NCBI GenBank assembly: GCA_023396215.1
Contig: JAEWWW010000155.1
Coordinates: forward strand, 4,042-68,041
DNA length: 64,000 nucleotides
Reading direction: 5' to 3'
From: Bacillota bacterium
Lineage (GTDB): Bacteria; Bacillota; Clostridia; Oscillospirales; Ruminococcaceae
In this document: in pieces, positions 8,588 through 17,438 of the stretch
Position numbering within the stretch: the first letter of the stretch is position 1
Layout: each line of letters begins with the position of its first letter
Translations under genes and position numbers: made by a program
Notes under the pieces: model-generated
Databases searched by the model: none
What the model was told of the DNA's origin: nothing
Seen by the model: the letters and a program-made list of their open reading frames with translations, nothing else

Positions 8588-8881
8588 TCAGGATTTATTG
8601 AGCAGGTATGCGCGAACGCCGGTTTTTACCTCGGTAGCGTTGAGCCCGTTTTGCATGCCGACCACCCAGGTTTTGGGGGACACGGCCGCCGCCAGCTTTT
8701 CCGCCACCGGCTCGGGGCAGAATATGATATCATGCCCGGCCGCCGCCTTTCTTGCTTCCTGAATGCGGCAGAGGGAGATTTGGTATTCCAGACACATCTT
8801 GCGAAAAACAGGCTCCGCGGTCATCTTTAACAGCCGGCCGGTCTCCATTTTGTTTTCACAGACAACCAGTACTTTCAGCAT
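8588..8881 (-). CDS. PTS IIB-like protein (galactitol/lactose type), possibly divergent
   Basis: This 97-residue protein begins MLKVLVVCENKMETGRLL. The fold start and Cys8 fit a PTS EIIB domain, where the active Cys follows a first strand as in VVCGTGLGSS. The P-loop here is changed (ENKMETG), so phosphotransfer activity is uncertain. It is the first gene of the minus-strand sugar operon, with GGGGGAAA upstream of the ATG and a sigma-A promoter at 9001-9029. No IIA or IIC gene is visible in the neighbourhood. It could instead be a regulatory or orphan IIB. Confidence 0.6.
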   Translation of the reverse strand: MLKVLVVCENKMETGRLLKMTAEPVFRKMCLEYQISLCRIQEARKAAAGHDIIFCPEPVAEKLAAAVSPKTWVVGMQNGLNATEVKTGVRAYLLNKS

Positions 8882-9000
8882 CTCTGTTTTCCCCCAACTT
8901 TGTGGTGTGTGGCGGATTCACCAACTGCCGTCCGGCAGGGCAATCGCCCAAGACGGTCTGAACCAATACAGAGGAGAGGCTGCCGGGAAAAGCCACACGG

Positions 9001-9029
9001 GTTATAACCTGAGATATGCACACTGTCAA
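9001..9029 (-). promoter_or_regulatory. sigma-A type promoter of the sugar-phosphate operon
   Basis: On the minus strand TTGACA (9024-9029) and TATAAC (9001-9006) are 17 bases apart. It lies 120 bases upstream of the IIB-like gene and faces away from the SorC-family regulator gene, which suggests control by that protein. Confidence 0.75.
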
Positions 9030-9196
9030 CCGTTTTTATTTGGCGGTGGTTTTTAAAATATTGCCTCAGGGCTTTGCCCAAAGGCTTATGTCACGGGGGA
9101 GAGCCCCCGGCACAGTGGTGGCAGGGAGGGCGCTTTGCTGTTTTGCTCCGGCTTAAAATCAAACTCTTTTGCCGATTGTACCCTAATAGTAGCACT

Positions 9197-9232
9197 GAAA
9201 ATGAGCCGCTGTAAATACATCGGCTCATTTTC
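9197..9232. promoter_or_regulatory. perfect inverted repeat in divergent regulator/operon spacer
   Basis: GAAAATGAGCCG (9197-9208) and CGGCTCATTTTC (9221-9232) are perfect arms around a 12-base AT-rich centre. It lies between the operon promoter and the SorC-family gene. It could be the regulator's operator. It has no T-tract after it, so a terminator is less likely. The remainder of 8882-9449 shows no further gene. Confidence 0.5.
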
Positions 9233-9449
9233 GCACATTTGTGCAACATGTTTGGTTCGTTTGTTGAATCCGGTATGCCCAGCTTATGAAAAGATGAAAA
9301 AACGCCTTGGTTTTTTGCCGCCCGGCACGGCAGAAGCTGTGCAGAATACCCAAAAGCGCATACCGAGGCCGGTTTGACTTATGGGGAGCCAACCACTATG
9401 ATGTAGAAGAAACCTGCGCAAGTATCAAGAGAAATGAAGGTGGCAGAGC

Positions 9450-10385
9450 ATGAAGGACAGTCTGGAACTGCTGTATCAGGTGGCCCGGCTTTATTATGAG
9501 CTGGATATGACGCAGCAGGATATCGCCGACCGGTTTTATATCTCCCGTTCCCGGGTTTCGCGGCTTTTGCAGCGGGCCCGTGAGGAGGGTGTGGTGGAAA
9601 TTAAGGTCAACTCGCTCTTTAGAAGGACCAAGAGCATCGAGGAGGCTTTTCTCGCCCGTTTCCCCTTACTGGATATCTGCGTTGTGGAAACCGACACCCT
9701 CACCCCGCAGGATACCCGGAACAAGGTATCCAAGGTGGCGGCCCAGCACATCAATTCTCTGCTGAAGGATAACATGGTGCTGGGGCTCAGCAGCGGGCGT
9801 TCCATCTACGAGATGATTTTGGAGATGCGCCCCGATGTGAGCCTGCCCAACCTGCTGGCGGTACAGCTTCTGGGCTCCACCGCCTCCAAGGACCACAACA
9901 TCGACGGCCCCGATCTGGTGCGCCGCTTTGCCAACCTCTATAACTGCCGCTTTCTCTACCTGATGGCCCCGATGATGGTGCATGACGTACATACACGCAG
10001 CACCCTGCTGCAGATGCCCTCCATCGTCGAAACGGTGCACGCTGGGGAAAACGCAGACATCATCTGCACCAGCATCGGCAGCCGGGCCAGTTGGGAAAAT
10101 TTTGCCCCCAAGGATAAGTTTGAGATTGAGCAAAAGGGCGCCGCGGGCCGCATCTGCGGTTTTTATTTCGATAGAGAGGGCAACCAGCTTGACACCTCTC
10201 TGCATGATAAAATCATCGGGGTGAGCAACAATGTGTTTCAAAAGGTTCCTCTGCGCTTCGCCATCGTCCACGACGCCGAAAAGGTGGAGGCCACGCTGGG
10301 GGCGTTGCGAGGCAGGTATATCAACGCTCTCATTACCGATTCGGTGACCGCCGCACAGGTATTGCAGTTGGATAAAAGCCTTTAG
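9450..10385 (+). CDS. SorC/DeoR-family sugar-responsive transcriptional regulator
   Basis: This 311-residue protein has an N-terminal helix-turn-helix (about 8-55: VARLYYELDMTQQDIADRF, then SRSRVSRLLQRA). A SorC-type sugar-binding domain related to phosphosugar isomerases follows, with LGLSSGRSIYEM near residue 110 as the phosphate-binding loop. Such regulators repress or activate nearby sugar operons in response to a phosphorylated sugar. AAGGTGG lies nine bases before the ATG. It is transcribed divergently from the IIB-BtpA-Rpe-aldolase-HAD operon, so that operon is its likely target. Confidence 0.9.
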   Translation: MKDSLELLYQVARLYYELDMTQQDIADRFYISRSRVSRLLQRAREEGVVEIKVNSLFRRTKSIEEAFLARFPLLDICVVETDTLTPQDTRNKVSKVAAQHINSLLKDNMVLGLSSGRSIYEMILEMRPDVSLPNLLAVQLLGSTASKDHNIDGPDLVRRFANLYNCRFLYLMAPMMVHDVHTRSTLLQMPSIVETVHAGENADIICTSIGSRASWENFAPKDKFEIEQKGAAGRICGFYFDREGNQLDTSLHDKIIGVSNNVFQKVPLRFAIVHDAEKVEATLGALRGRYINALITDSVTAAQVLQLDKSL

Positions 10386-10410
10386 CCGGGCGTTTTGATT
10401 GTATAGTAGG

Positions 10411-10590
10411 CGCCCTCCCCTGCGGACAGTTTTATAGGATTATGTCAGGGCTCCCGCAAAACCGAAAGGCTTTATGGGAAAGAGGAGGAGCAGCGAAGCG
10501 ATATGAAACCCTTGGTCATGAAATGACCGGGGGTTCAGTGGAGTGCAGCTTGCTCCGACGAGCGGCGCATGTCCGCCTGCGAGATATATT
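10411..10590 (-). repeat. dispersed repeat family C, copy 1
   Basis: About 180 bases that match, in reverse complement, the segment at 57412-57593. Shared blocks include a purine-rich GGGAAAGAGGAGGAGC core, a CCCGGTCAT palindromic centre and ends near CTGTCCGC and GTCCGCCTG. This copy starts 25 bases after the SorC-family gene and the other starts 45 bases after purD. No coding potential is seen. Confidence 0.75.
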
Positions 10591-10617
10591 CTCTTAACCT
10601 ACTTTTTTGACATTATG

Positions 10618-10653
10618 AAGCCCCCTCCCCCGCATATGCGGGGGAGGGGGCTT
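10618..10653. terminator. long perfect hairpin, likely terminator
   Basis: AAGCCCCCTCCCCCGCAT and ATGCGGGGGAGGGGGCTT form an 18-bp perfect palindrome followed by TATAATC. It is the only terminator-like structure after the SorC-family gene, beyond repeat C. Confidence 0.65.
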
Positions 10654-10717
10654 TATAATCTGCCAAAAGATTGACACACTTCACGAAGGGAACGGCTGAC
10701 GGTGCTGCGCGGCGGCT

Positions 10718-10813
10718 GTCCGGCGATGTGGGGGGCAAAATCACATTGGGGTAGCCCCACAGCCTGTAGTCAGCGGGCAGCGGCTCGGGGTCGGTTACAT
10801 CGATGCGGCCCCC
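10718..10813 (-). pseudogene. remnant of a D-isomer 2-hydroxyacid dehydrogenase
   Basis: A 32-residue minus-strand stretch reads GGRIDVTDPEPLPADYRLWG, then YPNVILPPTSP. This is the pattern near the C-terminus of NAD-dependent D-2-hydroxyacid dehydrogenases, which read GLDVFEEEPLP, then LW, then PNVIITPH. No upstream Rossmann fold or start is found, and the sequence after PPTSP loses the pattern. It is read as a decayed gene fragment. The surrounding 10660-11052 holds no other recognisable feature apart from the spoIIID ribosome site. Confidence 0.5.
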
Positions 10814-11052
10814 CTGCCGCCGCAAGCTACCTTTCCCCCTACCTTTTTTCTATGGGGTTGGGGCTTTTCAGACCCGTCCGCCGGGTATTTTCTGCAGACA
10901 ACGGCTTGTCCCATGCCGTAAGCCCCCGCCGTGCCCGGCCCTGGGGCGAAATATCCCACGGCAAAGGGGCACAATTACACCAAAAGCACATAAACGGCCT
11001 GTCCTCCTGCATATAAATCCTACAAGAAGCACCAGATGGGGAGGGTACGAAT

Positions 11053-11304
11053 TTGAAAGGTTTGCCGGAAGACAGAGCGGTAAGCTTTGCACAGTACATC
11101 ATTGAAACAGGCGCCACCGTGCGGGATACTGCAAAGCAGTTTAATATTAGCAAATCCACTGTACATAAAGATGTTTCAGAAAGATTAAAAGCGGTAAACT
11201 ACACCCTGTTCAGCGAGGTTAAGCAGGTGCTGGATAAAAACCGAAGCGAACGGCATATTCGGGGCGGGCAGGCAACCAAAATGAAGTACGCCAAAAAGAA
11301 ATAG
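11053..11304 (+). CDS. spoIIID: sporulation transcription factor SpoIIID
   Basis: This 83-residue protein is the mother-cell sporulation regulator that acts with sigma-E. It shows FAQYIIETGATVRDTAKQF, then SKSTVHKDVSERL (helix-turn-helix, about 22-43), and ends HIRGGQATKMKYAKKK. These match Bacillus SpoIIID, which reads SKSTVHKDLTERL and IRHLRGGEATKLKYKK. The start codon is TTG at 11053, set by GGGGAGGG seven bases upstream; no ATG fits. It stands alone between a decayed region and a terminator. Length is close to the usual 85-95 residues. Confidence 0.95.
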   Translation: MKGLPEDRAVSFAQYIIETGATVRDTAKQFNISKSTVHKDVSERLKAVNYTLFSEVKQVLDKNRSERHIRGGQATKMKYAKKK

Positions 11305-11450
11305 AACCTCACCAAAGCAGAGAAGGCAGAAGCGCCCATCACCCTGCCTGATAAGAAAGCCCAAAACAGCCCCCACCCTGCGGGATGGAGGCTTTCTTGC
11401 GGCAGATGCACAGGCAGAACACCTGGATGCCACCGGGCAAAAAAGATGAA

Positions 11451-11485
11451 AATAAGGTACCGTTATTTTATAACGGTACCTTATT
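11451..11485. terminator. bidirectional intrinsic terminator
   Basis: AATAAGGTACCGTTA and TAACGGTACCTTATT form a 15-bp stem with a five-base loop, flanked by AAAA and TTTT. It lies between spoIIID (plus) and the CAP-domain lipoprotein gene (minus). Confidence 0.85.
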
Positions 11486-11552
11486 TTTTGATTTAAAGTC
11501 TCTTTGGGAGCAAGCCCCCGGTTAATACAGTTTCGGCCCTCTGCCTGCCCCC

Positions 11553-12389
11553 TTAATAGGCGGCAAAGTGGGTGGTGGCATACCCAAGATAAAGGCTGCC
11601 GTCATAAACATAGACGATGCCCACCCCCACATGGGTGTAGCGGGCGTCGGTCATAGCCGCATAATGGGAGGAGCTGCCCTCCCACTGGCTGTACCAATAG
11701 TAGGCGTTTTCAATCTTATCATAGTTGGCGGGGGTTTTCACGGCGGCAATGTTCTCCGCCGCATAGGAATACCGAATCGGCACCTCCACCTTCAGCACGG
11801 TCTGCCATGCCTCGCCACCCGGCCGGTTGTGGGCAAAATAGTCGTTTTCATACATCTCTGCCGAGCGTATGCGGGCCGAGCTGCGCAGGTTGGGGTCATA
11901 GGTCAGTTCGCTGAGACCCAGCCGGCTGCGTTCCTCGTTGATGTAATCGATGACCTCGCTTTCTACGTCCCTCAGATATTCGCCGTCGTTGGATAGGGCA
12001 GGGGCGGCAACCCCCAGGTTGCCCGGCGCTTTGCTGGCCGGGGGCTGGCTCTGCTCCTCCGGCTCGCTTTCGGCCGCCGAAGAGGAGGACGGCTCCGGCA
12101 CACTGCTGCTGGGGGGCGGGGCCGGCGGCTGCGAAGATGAGGAACCGCTGGGTTCTATGTTACTCTCAGATTCAGACTGTGAGGAGCTTTCTGACTGAGA
12201 TGAGGAGCTTTCGGCCTCCGAAGAAGAAGGCTCGGGTTGGCTGCTGGAGGAGGGCTCGGAGGCGCTTTCGCTCACCGGTTCTCCGCCGCTGCTGCTTTGT
12301 GGGGCCGGCACAGCTCCGCAGGCAGAAAGCATAAGGCTGCTGCAAACAATCACAGCCATCACAGATAAAAGCCATCTCTTTTTTACCAT
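11553..12389 (-). CDS. Ser-rich lipoprotein with CAP/SCP (YkwD-like) domain
   Basis: This is a 278-residue exported lipoprotein. Residues 1-24 form a lipoprotein signal ending in the lipobox LSAC. A linker of about 95 residues made almost only of Ser, Glu, Pro and Gln follows. The C-terminal CAP domain (about 135-278) shows VIDYINEERSRLGL, YFAHNRPGG, SYAAENIA, and SSHYAAMTDARYTHVGVG. Bacterial CAP proteins of this type are common on spore-forming Firmicutes, but their reaction is not established. The ATG at 12389 has GGAAGGTGAT upstream; the earlier ATG at 12434 lacks one. A promoter lies at 12455-12483. Confidence 0.9.
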   Translation of the reverse strand: MVKKRWLLSVMAVIVCSSLMLSACGAVPAPQSSSGGEPVSESASEPSSSSQPEPSSSEAESSSSQSESSSQSESESNIEPSGSSSSQPPAPPPSSSVPEPSSSSAAESEPEEQSQPPASKAPGNLGVAAPALSNDGEYLRDVESEVIDYINEERSRLGLSELTYDPNLRSSARIRSAEMYENDYFAHNRPGGEAWQTVLKVEVPIRYSYAAENIAAVKTPANYDKIENAYYWYSQWEGSSSHYAAMTDARYTHVGVGIVYVYDGSLYLGYATTHFAAY

Positions 12390-12454
12390 ATCAATCACCT
12401 TCCTTTTCTTGGTCACACTATTTATATCGGCCAAAGCCGCCGGAGTTTTTATCC

Positions 12455-12483
12455 ATTATATCGCTTTAAACCCGTTTTATAAA
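12455..12483 (-). promoter_or_regulatory. promoter of the CAP-domain lipoprotein gene
   Basis: On the minus strand TTTATA (12478-12483) and TATAAT (12455-12460) are separated by 17 bases, about 65 bases upstream of the start codon. Confidence 0.55.
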
Positions 12484-12537
12484 CCTTCCCCCAGCCCTTT
12501 TCACGCAAAGTTTACAAATGGCTGCTTTGAAAGATTG

Positions 12538-13905
12538 CTACAACAGCCTACGCACCCGCACCCCGACGGAGCGATCCCCGTTTTTAAGACCTTTCGAGGT
12601 TCGTTCTACAAAATGGGTCATGGGCAGGTGAAATTCTTCATCCTGAAAAAGGTGGGGAGTGGCCTCCATCCGCCGGTTTTCCCCGGTTTTGGCGTCATAG
12701 CGGTAATACCCCTTTTTCTGGTTAATAAGGGCGGTATACAGATATTGCAGGCCGCCGCCCTCACGGCGAACGCCCAACGGCTGATACTGGGTACAGTTAC
12801 CGACCGGCGCCTGATGAGCCGAGAGAGAAGCCTCCTCCGTATCGATTATATAAACCTCGTCGGATAAGCTGTCGGAGAGCAAAATAAACCCGCCGGAAGC
12901 ACGACGGGGGACTACCGAGTCTTCCAGCCGTGCCAACTTGCGCGGGGTTAAATCATCATCGGTAGCACACCAGATGTGGGTAGCCTCAATTTCTGCGATG
13001 GTTTCCGGGCTATCCTCCCACCTGAGCATCATTAGCATGCCGTTTTCATACAGAACGCGGTTAAACTCCTCCCCCTCAAACAGCAGGTTGCCGCCGGTTT
13101 CGTCTGCGTACCACACCGAGCCCACAATGTTGGACGACATCTCGTTCTTATGGGCAAAGTAGTAACAGCCCTTGCCATGCTTGGCGGGCATAATCGTTTC
13201 AATACCAAAGTAAACCTGCAGCTTGCCCTGCTTCTGCATCCATTCATTCATATCATCCACCAGAGTGAGGGTATCGGTGGATATTCTGTAAAGGAACAGG
13301 CGGCTGTGCGCGTTTAATGCCAGCAAGTCTTCATTAATCCAGTGGGCGGTATGTATTAGCCCAAGGTCTTCCCATTTTTCTACTGTGCGACCATCTGAAA
13401 GCTTGGCAAAGCCCTTTTGGGCCTGGTTTTCATTTTGCTTCATGCATAAAAAGAGGCGCAGCAGGCCGCCCTGTTCATCCCAGATAGAGCCATTGGCCAG
13501 CACCCACTCGCCGCCGGTATAGCAGACGGCAAAATATCCGGTGCTGTAAAGGCCGCCATCGTCATAGCCACCCTTTATCAGAATGCGCCGGTCGCTCAGT
13601 TCAAACTGATAGTCGCCCGTCAGCTTGCCGTCAGCTATCTGCGTTTTGCGCACCAGCCGGTTTTCCAGATTGATATACTGCACCTCGCAGTCGTCGGGTA
13701 CGGCGAGCAGCTTGCCTTCGTCCAGCCACCAGTAGCCGCCACGGTCACTGATAGGATAAAAGTCGTCGCAGGCCTGCGACTCCGACAGCGGGCTTTCAGA
13801 GAATGAAGATGAAGACGATTGTGAGCCGCTGCTTCCAATCGGCTGCTGCCCACAGCCAGCCAGCAGCAACATGACGCAGAACATTGCCAATCGCCTGCTT
13901 TTCAT
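12538..13905 (-). CDS. lipoprotein of unknown function with beta-rich repeats
   Basis: This is a 455-residue lipoprotein. Its signal peptide (1-18) ends in the lipobox LLAGC, and a Ser-rich linker spans 24-43. The rest is rich in short strands of the form YFAVCYTGGEWVLANG and HSRLFLYRISTDTLTLVDD, typical of a WD40/propeller-like or TolB-like extracellular fold, though I cannot name a family. GGGAGG precedes the ATG at 13905. It lies upstream of the CAP lipoprotein on the same strand, but a separate promoter lies between them. Both share a lipobox plus Ser-rich spacer design, suggesting cell-surface partners (inference). Confidence 0.8.
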   Translation of the reverse strand: MKSRRLAMFCVMLLLAGCGQQPIGSSGSQSSSSSFSESPLSESQACDDFYPISDRGGYWWLDEGKLLAVPDDCEVQYINLENRLVRKTQIADGKLTGDYQFELSDRRILIKGGYDDGGLYSTGYFAVCYTGGEWVLANGSIWDEQGGLLRLFLCMKQNENQAQKGFAKLSDGRTVEKWEDLGLIHTAHWINEDLLALNAHSRLFLYRISTDTLTLVDDMNEWMQKQGKLQVYFGIETIMPAKHGKGCYYFAHKNEMSSNIVGSVWYADETGGNLLFEGEEFNRVLYENGMLMMLRWEDSPETIAEIEATHIWCATDDDLTPRKLARLEDSVVPRRASGGFILLSDSLSDEVYIIDTEEASLSAHQAPVGNCTQYQPLGVRREGGGLQYLYTALINQKKGYYRYDAKTGENRRMEATPHLFQDEEFHLPMTHFVERTSKGLKNGDRSVGVRVRRLL

Positions 13906-14071
13906 CGGTACATCCTCCCTTGCAATTCAGTGCGGTCGCCGGTTTTCTCCATTATAGTTTGCCGCTGCCAAAAGCGCAATGTTTGGGCAGGCAGAGAAGG
14001 ATGCCCCAAATAAAGTCACCCATCTTTTTCAGCATTTTTATTGCAGATACGTAGCCCATCTCCTATTCCAG

Positions 14072-14252
14072 CCCCGCCGGAGGCTTGGGGGGGCACGCGG
14101 GGGGACTAGTCTCGCCCGCGAGGCACTTCGCGCTTTTCATAAATAAAAAGCGCCCACATGTTCCGCAGAACATGTAAGCGCCCTGAGGGGAAAAACCACC
14201 CGCAGGCGCCACCAAATAAAAGCACCAGTCTTTCGACTGGTGCTTTTATTTA
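14072..14252. repeat. direct repeat E, left copy, ending in a terminator hairpin
   Basis: This copy and 15047-15280 share GCCGGAGGCTTGGGG at the start, a CCCGCGAGGC block, a CATGTAAGCGCC or CATGCAAGCGCC block, and at the end a 17-bp stem with a TTTC loop (here 14214-14251, AAATAAAAGCACCAGTC). The right copy holds about 50 extra bases. The repeats flank the HTH/AbrB gene pair. 13906-14071 shows no feature. Confidence 0.75.
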
Positions 14253-14315
14253 GAAGCATAGCGGGAGAAAAGGTTACGGATGATGTGGATTATGCCCACT
14301 GTCCCGGATATATCA

Positions 14316-14558
14316 TCAATTGGTGTACTCTATAATATCTTCCACCCGGCAATCAAGCACAAAACAAATCCGGGCAAGGATATCGGCGTCAATCTTTTCC
14401 ACCTGGTCGCCGTACCACTTGTCCACTACTTCAAACCGCGTATCGATTTTGCGGGCAAGATAATTTCTGGTCATTCCCCGTGCATCCAACTGTTCTTTCA
14501 GCTTTAGTCTGATTCGCCCATATTCTTTCCGCTGCAGCACGGAATTTGTTTGGTTCAT
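14316..14558 (-). CDS. XRE-family HTH DNA-binding protein
   Basis: This is an 80-residue protein consisting of one Cro/CI-type helix-turn-helix: RLKLKEQLDARGMTRNYLARKI, then a recognition helix in TRFEVVDKWYGDQ, then ILARICFVLDCRVEDIIEY. The pattern is that of small YozG-like regulators. AGGTGATG lies before the ATG at 14558. It is divergent from the AbrB-like gene across a 109-base AT-rich spacer and probably controls it or itself. The pair sits between two long direct repeats, which hints at a cassette gained as a unit. Confidence 0.85.
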   Translation of the reverse strand: MNQTNSVLQRKEYGRIRLKLKEQLDARGMTRNYLARKIDTRFEVVDKWYGDQVEKIDADILARICFVLDCRVEDIIEYTN

Positions 14559-14667
14559 ATCAGCATCACCTCAATATAATACTATCTACAAAGTTACAAA
14601 TTTACGATATACATATTAAATGTTACTATGCATATAGTATTATAAATGGGATGGGGGGAAGCTTACA

Positions 14668-14961
14668 GTGAAACAAACCGGAATCGTAAGAAAACTGGAT
14701 GGACTGGGAAGGATTGTCGTACCGGTCGAGGTAAGGCGGGTTTTGGGATGGACAGGCGCTACTCACCTTGAAATCACTCAGTTTGGGCGGTATATTCTGT
14801 TACATGAACAGGAAAACAGCAAAGCCGCGCCTGTTGAGTTCAGACAGGGCAGCCCTGTTCTGCAGGAAATAGCGGAGGTATTAAAGGAATTGCCGGATGA
14901 GGATGTTCTCCTCGCATTGCATATCTTGCGCCGTCTGGCAAGGACACCCCAGTCATTCTAA
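14668..14961 (+). CDS. AbrB/SpoVT-family transition-state regulator-like protein
   Basis: This is a 97-residue protein. Residues 1-45 form a swapped-hairpin AbrB DNA-binding domain: GIVRKLDGLGRIVVPVEVRRVLGW matches the family pattern KKxDxLGRIVIPxExR. The C-terminal half is a short helical region (PDEDVLLALHILRRLART) of unknown role. The start is GTG at 14668 with GGGGGGAAG eight bases upstream. It is shorter than SpoVT and lacks its GAF domain. It is divergent from the HTH gene and flanked by direct repeats E. Confidence 0.85.
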   Translation: MKQTGIVRKLDGLGRIVVPVEVRRVLGWTGATHLEITQFGRYILLHEQENSKAAPVEFRQGSPVLQEIAEVLKELPDEDVLLALHILRRLARTPQSF

Positions 14962-15046
14962 AATTATTTTAATTATCAAAACCACATTAATAGCTTGTTC
15001 ATGCGGCCATAAGGCTATTGGCAAAAAAAGATATTTGTGCATATCT

Positions 15047-15280
15047 CCCCGCCGGAGGCTTGGGGGGCACACGGGGGGACTTAGTCCCGCCCGCGAGGCG
15101 CTTCACGTCTGAAAAATGCCCGCATGTTCTGCAGACCATGCAAGCGCCTGCGGAGGGGGGCGTATGCGGGGGAACCGTCAGGGTTCCTACCGCAGGTAGA
15201 GCGAGTGTAACGAGCGGATAATCCGCCCACAGGCGGTCACCAAATAAAAACACCAGTCTTTCGACTGGTGTTTTTATTTG
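15047..15280. repeat. direct repeat E, right copy, ending at tRNA-Glu
   Basis: See the left copy at 14072-14252. This copy ends in a hairpin (15242-15279, AAATAAAAACACCAGTC stem, TTTC loop) whose last bases touch the encoded 3' CCA of tRNA-Glu. On the minus strand the hairpin is the terminator of the two tRNA genes. It carries an extra segment of about 50 bases with CCGTCAGGGTTCC. The 14962-15046 stretch is AT-rich and empty. Confidence 0.75.
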
Positions 15281-15353
15281 GTGACCCGTACGGGATTCGA
15301 ACCCGTGTAGCCGCCGTGAAAGGGCGGTGTCTTAACCACTTGACCAACGGGCC
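15279..15353 (-). tRNA. tRNA-Glu (TTC)
   Basis: The reverse strand begins GGCCCGTTGGTCAAGTGG and ends ACGGGTCACCA, with a seven-base acceptor stem, the D-arm GGTCAAGTGGTTA, anticodon stem CCGCC/GGCGG around TTC, and T-arm GGGTTCGAATCCC. The CCA end is encoded. Downstream is a strong hairpin. Confidence 0.97.
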
Positions 15354-15395
15354 GGGTTTGGATGAGGTTCCGCCAGAGGCTTAGCCTCACCCATA

Positions 15396-15472
15396 TGGTA
15401 GCGGTAGTCGGATTTGAACCAACGACACTTCGGGTATGAACCGAATGCTCTAGCCAACTGAGCTATACCGCC
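15396..15472 (-). tRNA. tRNA-Met (CAT), elongator type
   Basis: The reverse strand begins GGCGGTATAGCTCAGTTGG and ends TACCGCTACCA, with CCA encoded. The anticodon stem TTCGG/CCGAA holds CAT. It lacks the three G:C pairs and first-base mismatch of the initiator, and the ends match Bacillus elongator tRNA-Met. A tRNA-Ile2 with modified CAT is less likely. Confidence 0.93.
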
Positions 15473-15500
15473 ATCTTCGCCCTGAGAACGGGCGAATTTT

Positions 15501-15530
15501 ATTATACTGGATTTCCAAGAGCTTTGTCAA
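15501..15530 (-). promoter_or_regulatory. strong promoter of the tRNA-Met/tRNA-Glu unit
   Basis: TTGACA (15525-15530) and TATAAT (15501-15506) on the minus strand are separated by 18 bases, both perfect matches, 28 bases before tRNA-Met. Confidence 0.9.
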
Positions 15531-15562
15531 TACCTATTTTTTAGGCTTTTATGCCATGTAAA

Positions 15563-17056
<1,494 letters not shown>

Positions 17057-17072
17057 TTATTCTGCCTTTTAG

Positions 17073-17244
17073 GGCAACACCGCACAATTCACGGTTGCCG
17101 CCTTAAGCACTCTGTCGCTTGCGGATTTTCCGTAATCCTTCACAAAAATCCTCGGGAATACACCCAGTATTCCCTGCGGCTTTTGTTTTGGCTGACGAAA
17201 AATCCGCCGGCGCGCCAGAATACTTAGAATTGTGCGGTATTGCC
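17073..17244. mobile_element. inverted-repeat element family A, copy 2 (in the guaB leader)
   Basis: This 172-bp copy starts GGCAACACCGCACAATTC and ends with the complement of GGCAATACCGCACAATTC, so 17 of 18 terminal bases pair. The body matches the copies at 1916 and 41565. It lies between the guaB promoter and start codon. Confidence 0.88.
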
Positions 17245-17259
17245 CTAAGTATTTTTACT

Positions 17260-17288
17260 ATTCTATCCTAAATGCCCTTACGAATCAA
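17260..17288 (-). promoter_or_regulatory. probable guaB promoter
   Basis: TTGATT (17283-17288) and TAGAAT (17260-17265) on the minus strand, 17 bases apart. They lie just beyond the outer end of the inverted-repeat element. Confidence 0.6.
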
Positions 17289-17388
17289 GGACAAATTTAC
17301 CCGGTTTGTTTTTGATGGCGGGATTGAAAGGCACGATTTTCCACACCGGCTTGTTGAACCGGTGGAAAACACGCGCACCTTGCGCAAG

Positions 17389-17421
17389 GGGGCAGCAGGC
17401 ATTTGTTTCGCCTGCTGCCCC
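17389..17421. terminator. hairpin after gyrA
   Basis: GGGGCAGCAGGC and GCCTGCTGCCCC form a 12-bp stem around a nine-base loop, starting 18 bases after the gyrA stop on the minus strand. A second, weaker inverted repeat (17337-17369, TTTTCCAC and GTGGAAAA arms) follows. The remaining bases to the guaB promoter show nothing. Confidence 0.65.
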
Positions 17422-17438
17422 TATTTGTTTGTATAGCC

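Noticed and set aside
10386..11052. Functional gene between the SorC-family gene and spoIIID
   Set aside because: The plus and minus frames here are short and low in information. Only a decayed dehydrogenase fragment is recognisable.
15396..15472. Initiator tRNA-fMet
   Set aside because: The anticodon stem lacks the three consecutive G:C pairs, and the acceptor ends fit elongator tRNA-Met.
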